Made by a program: the position numbers and the translations under genes
From: an uncultured Bacteroidales bacterium
Lineage (GTDB): Bacteria > Bacteroidota > Bacteroidia > Bacteroidales > P3
Assembly (NCBI GenBank): GCA_900314925.1
Contig: OMXC01000011.1
Location: forward strand, 62,001-126,000
Direction: 5' to 3'
Length of the DNA: 64,000 bases
Shown here: positions 1-7,522 of the stretch, piece by piece
How the letters are laid out: each line of letters starts with the position of its first letter
Position numbering within the stretch: the stretch's first letter is position 1
The notes under the pieces: model-generated
Seen by the model: the letters and a program-made list of their open reading frames with translations, nothing else
Told to the model about the DNA's origin: nothing
Database searches by the model: none

Positions 1-155
1 TGCTCATAGGTCCCGAGGGTGACTTCTCGGAGGAAGAGATAGCGCTGGCCCTCGATGCCGGCTTCACGCCTGTGAGTCTTGGACCCAGCCGTCTGCGCAC
101 CGAGACGGCGGCGTTGTATGCCGTTGTGGCGTTCAACTTGATAAACGATAAATAA
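1..155 (+). CDS. rsmE: RsmE, 16S rRNA (uracil-1498-N3)-methyltransferase, C-terminal end only
   Basis: This is the last 50 codons of a gene cut by the window edge, read in the frame starting at base 3 and ending at TAA 153-155. The peptide contains IGPEGDFSEEE followed by LGPSRLRTETAALYA, which is the SAM-binding trefoil-knot signature of the RsmE branch of SPOUT methyltransferases. RsmE methylates N3 of U1498 in 16S rRNA. The catalytic core lies here; the N-terminal PUA-like domain is outside the window. The next gene follows on the same strand within about 100 bp, so they may be co-transcribed. Confidence 0.9.
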   Translation, partial: LIGPEGDFSEEEIALALDAGFTPVSLGPSRLRTETAALYAVVAFNLINDK

Positions 156-250
156 ATAGCATGGTCAGTATGATTAAGCGGAATCCCCTATGGGGAAAAG
201 AGAGTGGTGGTGTGCGGTCGGTGGCTATTAAAAGGAATCCTCTACGGAGA

Positions 251-907
251 ATGCTGCCTGTGTGTCATCTGCTGGCTTTGGCCGCATTGCTATGCTTGCC
301 GTCTGCGGCAGCTGCCCAGCCGCAGATAGCCTTGCTGAAGTATGGCGGCGGTGGCGACTGGTATGCCAATCCCACGTCGCTGCCCAACCTCATAGCCTTC
401 TGCAATGCCGACCAGCAGATGGGTCTCAATCCCACGCCTGCCACCGTCGATGTTGGCAGCGCCGAGCTCTTCAACTACCCCTTCGTACACATGACGGGTC
501 ACGGCAACGTCGTCTTCAGCGACGCCGAGGCGCAGAATCTGCGCAACTACCTTATAGCCGGCGGTTTCCTGCATATCGACGACAACTACGGCCTGCGTGA
601 GTTCGTGGTGCCGCAGATGAAGAAGGTCTTTCCCGAGCTCGACTTTGTGGAGCTGCCCTTCTCGCACCCCATCTACCACCAGAAATACCAGTTCCCCAAC
701 GGGTTGCCCAAGATCCACGAGCACGACAACCTGCCGCCCAAGGGCTACGGCCTTGTGTGGGAGGGACGTCTGGTGTGCTTCTTCACGTGGGAGTGCGACC
801 TCGGTGACGGCTGGGAGGACCAGGATGTGCACAACGACAGCCAAGCCACACGCCAGAAAGCCCTGCGCATGGGCAGCAATATCGTGCGTTACGTCTTCGG
901 GGAGTAG
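251..907 (+). CDS. DUF4159 domain-containing exported protein
   Basis: This 218-residue protein starts with a clear signal peptide (MLPVCHLLALAALLCLPSAA) and then a DUF4159 domain, recognisable from KYGGGGDWY, the HMTGHG motif and GGFLHIDDNYG. DUF4159 proteins are common in Bacteroidota, often near MoxR/BatA-type genes, and their biochemical role is unknown; the fold resembles glutamine amidotransferase-like domains. The frame is open back to an ATG at 161. I prefer 251 because the extra 30 residues precede the signal peptide and contain two copies of IKRNPL, encoded by a short DNA repeat at about 173-190 and 227-244. The gene ends 2 bp from the convergent manA. Confidence 0.8.
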   Translation: MLPVCHLLALAALLCLPSAAAAQPQIALLKYGGGGDWYANPTSLPNLIAFCNADQQMGLNPTPATVDVGSAELFNYPFVHMTGHGNVVFSDAEAQNLRNYLIAGGFLHIDDNYGLREFVVPQMKKVFPELDFVELPFSHPIYHQKYQFPNGLPKIHEHDNLPPKGYGLVWEGRLVCFFTWECDLGDGWEDQDVHNDSQATRQKALRMGSNIVRYVFGE

Positions 908-909
908 CC

Positions 910-1962
910 TTAACCCCTTGTGTCACCGGTGAATTCCGCCAGCCAGTCGCGGCCTTGGGGCTCGTCGTCCCAGCCATCGGTGTTGATGGTCACTTCCAGC
1001 AGCCGGGCCTTGCCTTCGGGGAAGAGTTCCACGCTGTCGGCTGTTGCGGGCACGAGGCAGCACTCGCCGGCGTGCAGCGGCACTATGGTCTCCATGCTCT
1101 TCACCGCCACCAGGCCTTCGACGCAGAAGTAGAGGACGAAGGTGTCCACCTCCTCGAGGTTCTTGCGTATGGGTGCGTCGAGTGGCAGCAGCTTGGTTGT
1201 GAAGTGCTCGCAGTCGGCCACCGTAGTGCTCTCGTTGGCGCGGGCGTTGTAGTTGGTGTTGGCGTGGCCTTTGACGCCGCTGAAGTCTATGGCGTCCATA
1301 GCCTCGGCGGTGTGCAGCTGCCGTTTGTGGCCGTCGCTGTCGACGCGGTCGTAGTCGTATATGCGGTAGGTGCAGTCGGAGGTCTGCTGAATCTCGGCCA
1401 CCATGAGTCCGGCGCCGAGTGCGTGGACGCGTCCGGCGGGGATGAAGAAGACGTCGCCCGGGGCGGGCTGCTCGCTGTGCAGCAGGTCCATGAGGTGGCC
1501 TGCGCCGAGGGCTGCGGTGTACTCTTCGGGCGTGGTGTCGCGGCGGAAGCCGCTGATGAGCCTGGCGCCCTCGGAGGCCTGCATGACGTACCACATCTCC
1601 GTCTTGCCCCACGGCATGCCGCGCTGCTGTGCCAGATTGTCGTCGGGGTGCACCTGTATGGAGAGGTCGCGTGCGGCGTCGATGACCTTCACCAGGAGTG
1701 GGAATTCGGTGCCGTAGCGGTTGAACACTTTGTCGCCCACCAGCTCGCCCATGTATATCTCGATGGCCTCGTTGAGCGTGTTGTCGGCCAGGAAGCCGTT
1801 GGCGATGACGCTCTCGCGCCCCTCCACCGCCGAGAGGGCCCACAGCTCGCCGCAGTTGGGCAGGGGGGCGTAGTTGAAGCCGTAGTCTTTCAGTCGGTTG
1901 CCGCCCCAGATGACGTTCTTGTAGAGCGGCAGGAATTTCAGCGGATAAATCTTACTTTCCAT
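910..1962 (-). CDS. manA: Mannose-6-phosphate isomerase, class I
   Basis: This 350-residue protein is a type I phosphomannose isomerase, a cytosolic zinc cupin interconverting fructose-6-phosphate and mannose-6-phosphate and so feeding GDP-mannose synthesis for surface glycans. Visible signatures are YKNVIWGG near the N terminus, the zinc-site segment LSIQVHPDD (Gln and His ligands), GKTEMWYV (Glu ligand) and PAGRVHALGAG (His ligand). The C-terminal cupin half is present and the length fits the short bacterial form. It stands alone on the minus strand, tail to tail with the DUF4159 gene. I see no clean promoter in the 90 bp upstream. Confidence 0.93.
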   Translation of the reverse strand: MESKIYPLKFLPLYKNVIWGGNRLKDYGFNYAPLPNCGELWALSAVEGRESVIANGFLADNTLNEAIEIYMGELVGDKVFNRYGTEFPLLVKVIDAARDLSIQVHPDDNLAQQRGMPWGKTEMWYVMQASEGARLISGFRRDTTPEEYTAALGAGHLMDLLHSEQPAPGDVFFIPAGRVHALGAGLMVAEIQQTSDCTYRIYDYDRVDSDGHKRQLHTAEAMDAIDFSGVKGHANTNYNARANESTTVADCEHFTTKLLPLDAPIRKNLEEVDTFVLYFCVEGLVAVKSMETIVPLHAGECCLVPATADSVELFPEGKARLLEVTINTDGWDDEPQGRDWLAEFTGDTRG

Positions 1963-2054
1963 AAAAACCTATCAACGTTACGGAAGTCAATCGCAAAACA
2001 TGCTCGCTTGTTCTGCTGAGATGTAGTAACGTCACCGAAGGTAACGTATCAACA

Positions 2055-2255
2055 TCAATAGCTTCTTGTGGTGTGGCCGTTGGCCTTGTTGCTGCCTTTC
2101 ACCTTGATGTTTGACTTGACGGTAGCCCCTTTGTTGGACTGCTTGCGGCCGTACATCGTCTGTTCCGAGCGGCAGGCGCCGAGGGCGGCGCAACTCATGG
2201 CCACGATGGCGGCCATAAGCAGCAACGACATAGTTTTTTTTGCTCTGTATTTCAT
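2055..2255 (-). CDS. Small lipoprotein of unknown function
   Basis: This 66-residue peptide begins MKYRAKKTMSLLLMAA and has a lipobox LGAC, so it should be exported and lipidated at that cysteine. The mature part is short, basic and rich in Lys, Asn, Gly and Ser, with no recognisable domain. The frame is open back to 2342, but the promoter at 2312-2343 lies inside that extension, so the start at 2255 is the only sensible one. This leaves a leader of about 50 nt. I do not recognise a family. Small lipoproteins like this are common in Bacteroidales. Confidence 0.6.
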   Translation of the reverse strand: MKYRAKKTMSLLLMAAIVAMSCAALGACRSEQTMYGRKQSNKGATVKSNIKVKGSNKANGHTTRSY

Positions 2256-2311
2256 TGTTACTTGTTGTTTTTCAATAATATCACTCGTCGGTGCATATCT
2301 TTCGCACACCG

Positions 2312-2343
2312 CAAAGGTACGAAGGATTTTTGATTGATGCAAA
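2312..2343 (-). promoter_or_regulatory. Bacteroidota-type promoter for the small lipoprotein
   Basis: Reading the minus strand, TTTG is followed by exactly 20 bp and then TACCTTTG, matching the primary sigma consensus of Bacteroidota (TTTG, 19-21 bp, TAnnTTTG). It lies about 60 bp upstream of the ATG at 2255. Confidence 0.75.
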
Positions 2344-2384
2344 TCGGCTGGCCAAAAAAGGAGAAAAAAGTGGTTTGATAGGGT

Positions 2385-2417
2385 CTACTAGCCGTCTACT
2401 AGCCGTTTAGTAGCCGT
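2385..2417. repeat. Three tandem 11-bp words
   Basis: CTACTAGCCGT occurs twice in perfect tandem (2385-2395, 2396-2406) followed by TTAGTAGCCGT (2407-2417). The unit is exactly 11 bp, the same period as the larger intergenic elements at 16.1, 26.7, 49.3 and 62.2 kb. Confidence 0.7.
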
Positions 2418-2946
2418 AAGTGTGCGTTAGTGGCTGGGGATTAGGTATTTAACATTGCTGATTGCTCATATTTAATTGGTTCTCAGTATGTCAAGGAACG
2501 CTCGTTTTGGAATTCCGATGCAAAGGTACGAAGATATTTCGTGGGGCTCGTACGATAGCGGTGTTTAGCGTGCGATAGTGTACGATTTCGTCCGATTATT
2601 GTGTTTAACGGCGAATTTAACGAATTAAGCGAATTGCTACGCAGGTCAATTGCTGGCTAATTACTCGAATTGTGGTTGGCGAATTTGATGAGTCAGGTGC
2701 CGTTTGGACATAAAAAGAGTCTCCAAATGGGGTGTCAGGTCGATTTTTCACGACGATGATTTGTGCGCCAAGTAGGGGGGTAAAGGGTCGGAACGAGGGG
2801 GGTCTTGTCAATTTTTGGGACCTAAAAGAGCCGTTTTTTGATGTAAACTGTCATGTTAATAAGGTTGACAAAGCTGATGACGGACGTTATACGGTATTGT
2901 AATTTGTTGTTTTGCTGCCTTTTAGGAGAATTAAATGTGGTTTGAT
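2418..2946. other. Gene-free AT-rich stretch
   Basis: No convincing gene. The only motif I can point to is an orphan minus-strand TACCTTTG (2521-2528) lacking a TTTG at the right distance. The short open frames here (for example 2617-2811 and 2822-3004, both minus) have no signal peptide, motif or coding-like composition. Confidence 0.5.
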
Positions 2947-3115
2947 TATTACAATTACAGTTATTACAGTTTTTTTTTGAGGGGTATCTATTTCTTATTT
3001 TCACCCCTTTCTTATTTATATATATCTAATTATTAATTATTTATAAGTATTATAAAAGAGGGTTTTTGAAATTATGTGATGCCTTTTTTTTACTGTAATA
3101 ACTGTAATTGTAATA
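2947..3115. repeat. Inverted-repeat element, copy A
   Basis: Perfect 24-bp arms at 2947-2970 and 3092-3115 flank a roughly 120-bp AT-rich core. Each arm is made of repeated TTACAR words. The core contains TAATTATTAATTATTTATA (3027-3045), which is shared exactly with copy B. It encodes no protein. It could be a MITE-like element or a large cruciform or hairpin RNA. Confidence 0.75.
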
Positions 3116-3174
3116 GGGTTTGTATTTGTCGCTCCCTACAAGGCATTGGTTTTTAACTTTTTGAGTTGAGGTAG

Positions 3175-3344
3175 CGTTACAGTTACAGTTGTTACAGTTG
3201 TTTTTTAAGGGTATCCAGCTTTCCCGACTTTCATCTTTTATTATATCTATATATTTAATTATTAATTATTTATAGGAATTAAAGAAAGAATTAACGAGGA
3301 AAGGGGTATCCCATTTTTTAACTGTAACAACTGTAACTGTAACG
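3175..3344. repeat. Inverted-repeat element, copy B
   Basis: Perfect 25-bp arms at 3175-3199 and 3320-3344, built from GTTACA words, flank a core with the same 19-bp AT-rich string as copy A (3256-3274). The element lies 228 bp downstream of copy A in the same orientation. A further partial arm, GTTACAGCGTTACAGTT, lies at about 3389-3405. Confidence 0.75.
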
Positions 3345-3477
3345 GAACAAAACCAAACATTCTCTCTATCAAGGCCTTCCCCGTCAAGCGTTACAGCGTT
3401 ACAGTTCGAAATCTGGGGGCTCAGGGCCGTAAATGCAACCGCAGTTATCGGTTGAGAAACATAATTTATGAATAATA

Positions 3478-3509
3478 TTTGGTGGGTTCAGATATATTTC
3501 GTATCTTTG
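3478..3509 (+). promoter_or_regulatory. Bacteroidota-type promoter of the candidate RNA
   Basis: TTTG (3478-3481), a 20-bp spacer, then TATCTTTG (3502-3509) is a full match to the Bacteroidota -33/-7 consensus. It predicts a transcript start near 3516, about 255 nt before the next ATG. Confidence 0.8.
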
Positions 3510-3515
3510 CGGCGT

Positions 3516-3740
3516 GAAACAAAAACAACAATATATGGCATAAAACGAAAAGAATAGTAGAAAATAAAAGACATATTAAAGCGTATTCGCTTTTCTGATG
3601 CATGTGGAAATCTGGTAAATTTCTAACAAACATTCTGCACAAGAAAGGGGAAACGCTCACGACACCGTGAGCTTTCTTGTTTGCAGAATAGGTTTACCAG
3701 AACCTCCACATGAACATAGAATCAAGTTCACGGTTTTTTT
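3516..3740 (+). ncRNA. Candidate structured non-coding RNA or attenuating leader
   Basis: Between the promoter and a T-tract lies a roughly 225-nt transcript with a nested rod-like fold. A small hairpin (3578-3583 with 3588-3593) is followed by a long one: 3601-3608 with 3705-3712 (8 bp), 3611-3619 with 3693-3701 (9 bp), 3632-3639 with 3682-3689 (8 bp), 3641-3646 with 3673-3678 (6 bp), and apical 3655-3661 with 3666-3672 (7 bp, loop ACAC). It ends in a small hairpin (3711-3715 with 3726-3730) and seven T residues. A two-codon ORF, ATG GCA TAA, sits at 3535-3543. The overall shape (long hairpin with asymmetric internal loops) recalls 6S-type RNA, but I cannot assign a family. The terminator lies about 30 bp before the lipoprotein ATG, so it may instead act as an attenuator for the islet genes. 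Confidence 0.6.
3711..3740 (+). terminator. Intrinsic terminator of the candidate RNA
   Basis: A short stem, TGAAC (3711-3715) with GTTCA (3726-3730), is followed by CGG and seven T residues (3734-3740). The stem is weak on its own, but it follows directly on the base of the long hairpin. Confidence 0.5.
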
Positions 3741-3771
3741 ATTGTCTGAATGTAAACGATAACATTAAAGC

Positions 3772-4623
3772 ATGAGAAAGTTTTTCTACTTGATAATTAG
3801 TTTGATGTTTTTAGCGTCTTGCGATTCGTCCCAGAAAGCAATTGACAACAGCGAAGACCCTACAACATGGCAGGGCGTTTTGCGGATGTGGTGCGACGAG
3901 TATGATATAAACGATCCTCAGCGTATGGCGGTTGTTGACCAAATAATATCGGTCTTTGATATGATTGACGACACAACCATCGCAGCAGAACAACTTGAAG
4001 AGCCAATATGCAAAATGAAAGAAACTATCGAACATGTTATCGATACCGATGGTTATTTCGAGTTTGCACAGATGATAAGAGCAACTGCAAGAAACATTGC
4101 TGGCAGGATGCCCGTCGACAATCGTCTAATGACGGATTGCGTTTTGGCTTTAATGATGGAAGACTGTCTTTGGCAAACATTCAGTGACGACACGATAGAC
4201 TTCATGGCGACTTCTCTGTTTTACAACTCATGGCAGGCTATGGCAAGAAAGGTGAATATCATATTTACAAAGTCTGACAACGACGAAAATGTATATGCGG
4301 AAATGATTTTCACCAACCTTATTGACACCGCAATGGATAATCTCAATGTACTCTTCCTCCAGGATAAAGACACAGTGATGGCACTTACCGACAATGATAT
4401 TCTGTATGTGGATAATTCCGATGCCTATGCAGGTGTAAAGCGGGCTTTAGTGTCACCATCTTTCTTGATTAATGCCATGTTTACCACAAATACTATCATC
4501 ATATCCTATGACACTCCCAACGAGCATGTCAATTATATCTCTTTCCCACAGATACATTTTGAAGAGCAAGTCAAAGATTGCCCGAGGTTAAAGAAAAAAG
4601 TTGATGAAATAAATGGGGAATGA
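3772..4623 (+). CDS. Lipoprotein of unknown function
   Basis: This 283-residue protein starts MRKFFYLIISLMFLASC, a signal peptide with lipobox LASC (Cys17). The mature part is acidic and mostly helical-looking, with no motif I recognise. Codon use is AT-richer than in the flanking genes, consistent with acquisition. It lies downstream of the structured RNA, about 60 bp before a second unknown gene on the same strand; the two probably form one operon ending at the terminator at 6341-6374. The pairing of an envelope lipoprotein with a cytoplasmic coiled-coil protein is suggestive but no function can be given. Confidence 0.65.
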   Translation: MRKFFYLIISLMFLASCDSSQKAIDNSEDPTTWQGVLRMWCDEYDINDPQRMAVVDQIISVFDMIDDTTIAAEQLEEPICKMKETIEHVIDTDGYFEFAQMIRATARNIAGRMPVDNRLMTDCVLALMMEDCLWQTFSDDTIDFMATSLFYNSWQAMARKVNIIFTKSDNDENVYAEMIFTNLIDTAMDNLNVLFLQDKDTVMALTDNDILYVDNSDAYAGVKRALVSPSFLINAMFTTNTIIISYDTPNEHVNYISFPQIHFEEQVKDCPRLKKKVDEINGE

Positions 4624-4684
4624 ACGGAGATGGAAAATGTGGTGGGATGGAATGTTTCTGTAGTTTAATAAAACTAAAACAAAC

Positions 4685-6304
4685 ATGTCTGAATTAAAGC
4701 CTGAATTAAATGTAGACTATATCCTTGTGTTAAAAAAGGATGAAAAAGAAATGTTATACACTGAGAAAGTTGAGATAACGCATCCTGAAGATGTTTTAGA
4801 TAAACTCAATGAATTTGAAGAGGGCGATTGTGACATTTTTGACGCGGTTCGTTATGTGGATGGTTTAAAAATCGACAAGTCAAAAACGTATAGCTATTGT
4901 TGGCCACATGTGTACACAGAATCGTTTATTCGAGGTGCATCATTTCGACCATATATATATATGAACAATCGACCTGTTATGATTGAGCAAGATATTTCCA
5001 AGTGGAAAGAGGATTATGATGGGGAAATAGCAAACATAAAAAACCGCATCGAAATCGAGTACAACGCGAAGCGTCACCCTAAAAGATGGATGGGAAGGAT
5101 TGAATATTTGGCGTATATAGATAAACTTGAGCGTGAGATGCGCGATATGATAGCACAAGCACAAAGAGAACGCAGATGTGAGATAAAGAATGAATATATA
5201 TGTAAGATTCGCAGATATATATATGGAATGTGTTATGAACAAACGCTTTCTTCTATAAAACCCACATCGCTGATGTACTCGAATGAAAATATTGGATGGT
5301 ATAGACCTGAATATCCAATTGCAGACAATGTTCTGATTTCGGTGCGCACAAACTTTTGCTATGGCCGATCTGCATATTTCCATGTGAACTTAAACTACAA
5401 GGGAATTAATATTCTCCCATACACAACTATTATAGATTACTATTGGTCGAATATGATGGATAATGTTCGTTATACAATGGACTGCGAACCGCAACGAAAT
5501 AATTGGGAAAACGCATTATCATTTGTAGAGGAAGTCTCAAACTTAATCACTACCGATAGTGAAAAATTTGAAAAGGAATGGATAATTGAGAAAGTAGAGA
5601 AAATGATGGAGGGCTTGAAATCTATAAATGAAAATATTTCGAAATACTACGAAAAGCAAAAGGAAGCAAAAGAGAAAGCAGAAGAGGAAGAGAGAAAAGC
5701 CAAAGAAGAGAACAGGGAGATTCGAAAAATAATCAAATATAGATTAATTGATGATTTAACAATCAAACGACACAATATATACGAACATGAAACCCTACTA
5801 ACAATCCAAGTAGATAAACTAACTGCGGCACTTGCTTTGTTGGAAGATTTAACAGCAATACAGACAATATACTCTCCAATTCTTAATCATATAGATACCA
5901 TTGTGCATTATAACGAAAAATTGATTCCTGCAATAACATTATGTCGGAATGAATTACAAGAGAGAATTAAAGTCTTAAATGCGAAACTAAATGACTTGCA
6001 ATCACAAAGCAAAGATGCACGGAATGAGATGCTGTTGATAAAAGTCGAGATAGACCATTGGTTGGAAGAAACATATGATAATTACCGACAATTATCGCCT
6101 CAAGACTCAGTTAAGCAAAAAATGCTATTGAACAAATGTGAAAAAGACGAAAGATATATAAAACAACAAAATATACTTAGCAAATTGTGCTTAAAAATAA
6201 ACGAAACAATTAATGAAATAAAGGACAGAGAATCTTTTGACAAACATTTGTCTGAACGAAAAGATTACATTGAGAAAAGACTAAAGGAAAGAATCATCAA
6301 ATGA
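4685..6304 (+). CDS. Unknown protein with central and C-terminal coiled coils
   Basis: This 539-residue protein has no signal peptide or membrane segment. Roughly residues 1-300 are mixed, rich in Tyr and Trp, with basic patches. A highly charged Glu/Lys segment follows (EKAEEEERKAKEENREI, near residue 340), and the C-terminal 190 residues look like long alpha-helical coiled coil. I recognise no catalytic motif. The gene is strikingly AT-rich next to the GC-rich DMT gene that follows, which suggests lateral transfer. It is followed by a strong terminator. It could be structural, a partner of the preceding lipoprotein, or part of an uncharacterised accessory or defence function; none of these is shown by the sequence. 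Confidence 0.6.
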   Translation: MSELKPELNVDYILVLKKDEKEMLYTEKVEITHPEDVLDKLNEFEEGDCDIFDAVRYVDGLKIDKSKTYSYCWPHVYTESFIRGASFRPYIYMNNRPVMIEQDISKWKEDYDGEIANIKNRIEIEYNAKRHPKRWMGRIEYLAYIDKLEREMRDMIAQAQRERRCEIKNEYICKIRRYIYGMCYEQTLSSIKPTSLMYSNENIGWYRPEYPIADNVLISVRTNFCYGRSAYFHVNLNYKGINILPYTTIIDYYWSNMMDNVRYTMDCEPQRNNWENALSFVEEVSNLITTDSEKFEKEWIIEKVEKMMEGLKSINENISKYYEKQKEAKEKAEEEERKAKEENREIRKIIKYRLIDDLTIKRHNIYEHETLLTIQVDKLTAALALLEDLTAIQTIYSPILNHIDTIVHYNEKLIPAITLCRNELQERIKVLNAKLNDLQSQSKDARNEMLLIKVEIDHWLEETYDNYRQLSPQDSVKQKMLLNKCEKDERYIKQQNILSKLCLKINETINEIKDRESFDKHLSERKDYIEKRLKERIIK

Positions 6305-6340
6305 ATGCGTTTTGCAATGAGGTTGGGAAAAAAACATTGA

Positions 6341-6374
6341 AAAAGCGGAGCTATGGTGGCTCCGTTTTGTTTTT
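6341..6374 (+). terminator. Intrinsic terminator closing the accessory islet
   Basis: Stem CGGAGC (6346-6351) pairs with GCTCCG (6359-6364), extended by A-run and T-run pairing (TTTTGTTTTT, 6365-6374). It lies 37 bp after the coiled-coil gene and marks a composition boundary with the GC-rich DNA downstream. Confidence 0.8.
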
Positions 6375-6459
6375 GGCATGAAGCTGACGCTTATCCTTTC
6401 TTTGCGAGCGGCACATGCACGGCGTAGCGGTACAATAAAACGCCGAGTGGGTGCGTTAT

Positions 6460-6468
6460 AGGAGGTGA
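6460..6468 (+). promoter_or_regulatory. Canonical Shine-Dalgarno sequence
   Basis: AGGAGGTGA ends a few bases before ATG 6472 (6 nt from AGGAGG to ATG). It is an essentially perfect anti-SD complement, unusual because Bacteroidota starts normally lack one, and it supports 6472 as the start. Confidence 0.6.
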
Positions 6469-6471
6469 GAT

Positions 6472-7392
6472 ATGAATATGGGTAAAAACAACGGTATAGC
6501 CATAGGGCACTTGGCGTGCGCGGCGGCGTATGTGATTTTCGGCATCAACGTGGTGGTGTGTCGCGACATAGCCACCGACGGGGGTCTGGAGCCCATAGTG
6601 CTGTTCGCCATGCGGAGCCTGGTTGCCGGCGGACTGTTCTGGCTGCTGTCGCTGCTGACGCCGCGCGAGCGGGTTCCTTGGCGCGACCTGCTGCGGCTGG
6701 CGGGTGCAGGTGTGCTGGGCTTGTTCCTGCCGCAGCTGACGTTCCTCCACGCCATAGCGCACACCACGCCGGTGGACCTGTCGGTGATGAGCACCACGAC
6801 GCCCATCTTCACCATGTTCGTGGCGGCCATCTTCCTCAAAGAGCCCATAACATGGAAGAAAGCCCTGGGTGTGGCGCTGAGCTTCGGCGGCATACTGTGG
6901 CTGATACTGCAGAGCACCTTCGGCGGCAACGGGGCGTCGGAGACGGAGCCCGTGGGTATACTCTACTGCTTCGCCAACTACATAGTCTTCGCCCTCTACC
7001 TGGGCACCTGCCGGCCCCTGATAGCGCGCTATTCGGTGGTGACGAGCATGAAGTGGATGTTCCTGGCGTCGTTTGTGCTGTCGGTGCCTTTTGCGCTGCC
7101 GCACCTGCCGCAGAGCGACTTCGGCGCTGTGCCTTCCTATGTGTGGTGGGAGATAGGGTTCATGATATTCTTCTCCACCTTCGTGGCCTATTTCCTCATC
7201 CCCGTTGGGCAGAAGCGCATAAGGCCGACGCTGGTGAGCATGTACGGCTACCTGCAGCCCATCATAGCCATCGCTGTGGCCATCTGGACGGGTATGGACC
7301 GCCTGACGGTGACCAAGGTCCTGGCGGCCCTGCTGGTGTTCACCGGCGTGTGGGTGGTGAACCAGAGCCGTGCGGCGGCACCGGGAAGGTGA
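6472..7392 (+). CDS. DMT-superfamily (EamA) inner-membrane transporter
   Basis: This 306-residue protein is a tandem of two EamA-type domains with about ten hydrophobic helices, typical of drug/metabolite transporters that export amino acids or other small metabolites. The first repeat shows VVVCRDIATDGGLEPI and the second AYFLIPVGQKRIRPTLVSMYGYLQP, the usual EamA ending where helices 8-9 meet. The substrate cannot be read from sequence. The gene stands alone between a terminator and the promoter at 7435, and is preceded by a textbook Shine-Dalgarno sequence. Confidence 0.88.
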   Translation: MNMGKNNGIAIGHLACAAAYVIFGINVVVCRDIATDGGLEPIVLFAMRSLVAGGLFWLLSLLTPRERVPWRDLLRLAGAGVLGLFLPQLTFLHAIAHTTPVDLSVMSTTTPIFTMFVAAIFLKEPITWKKALGVALSFGGILWLILQSTFGGNGASETEPVGILYCFANYIVFALYLGTCRPLIARYSVVTSMKWMFLASFVLSVPFALPHLPQSDFGAVPSYVWWEIGFMIFFSTFVAYFLIPVGQKRIRPTLVSMYGYLQPIIAIAVAIWTGMDRLTVTKVLAALLVFTGVWVVNQSRAAAPGR

Positions 7393-7430
7393 GAGTTGAG
7401 AGTTATGAATTATGAGTTAAGAGTTAAGAG
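7391..7430. repeat. Low-complexity word repeat at a gene end
   Basis: GAGTTAAGAG/GAGTTATGAAT-type words repeat immediately after the DMT stop codon. Comparable word repeats sit at gene ends at 17541, 18171, 29548 and 59794. Confidence 0.55.
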
Positions 7431-7434
7431 TTTT

Positions 7435-7465
7435 TTTGTCGGATAAGGAAATAATCGTATATTTG
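7435..7465 (+). promoter_or_regulatory. Bacteroidota-type promoter for the carboxyltransferase gene
   Basis: TTTG (7435-7438), a 19-bp spacer and TATATTTG (7458-7465) match the Bacteroidota consensus. The transcript would start at about 7471, within the inverted repeat that follows. Confidence 0.75.
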
Positions 7466-7498
7466 CATTACCCCAAATATTGTTAATTTGGGGTAATG
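7466..7498 (+). promoter_or_regulatory. 13-bp perfect inverted repeat at the transcription start
   Basis: CATTACCCCAAAT (7466-7478) and its exact reverse complement (7486-7498) are separated by 7 bp and abut the -7 box. As DNA it is a good operator candidate for a dimeric regulator; as RNA it would be a 5' hairpin followed by TTTTTATT. It lies 24 bp before the ATG. Confidence 0.6.
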
Positions 7499-7522
7499 TT
7501 TTTATTATAAATATATTGCATT

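Noticed and set aside
2521..2528. Minus-strand promoter at the TACCTTTG motif
   Set aside because: There is no TTTG at 19-21 bp and no gene for it to serve, since the lipoprotein gene has its own promoter.
2617..3004. Two small minus-strand open frames in the islet gap
   Set aside because: No signal peptide, promoter or coding-like composition; one runs into the inverted-repeat arm.
2947..3405. Insertion sequence or prophage remnant
   Set aside because: Inverted repeats are present, but there is no transposase, integrase or phage gene, complete or broken; a MITE-like element remains only a possibility.
3466..3660. 64-residue open frame antisense to the candidate RNA
   Set aside because: It overlaps the plus-strand promoter and RNA helices; its hydrophobic look comes from the A-rich plus strand.
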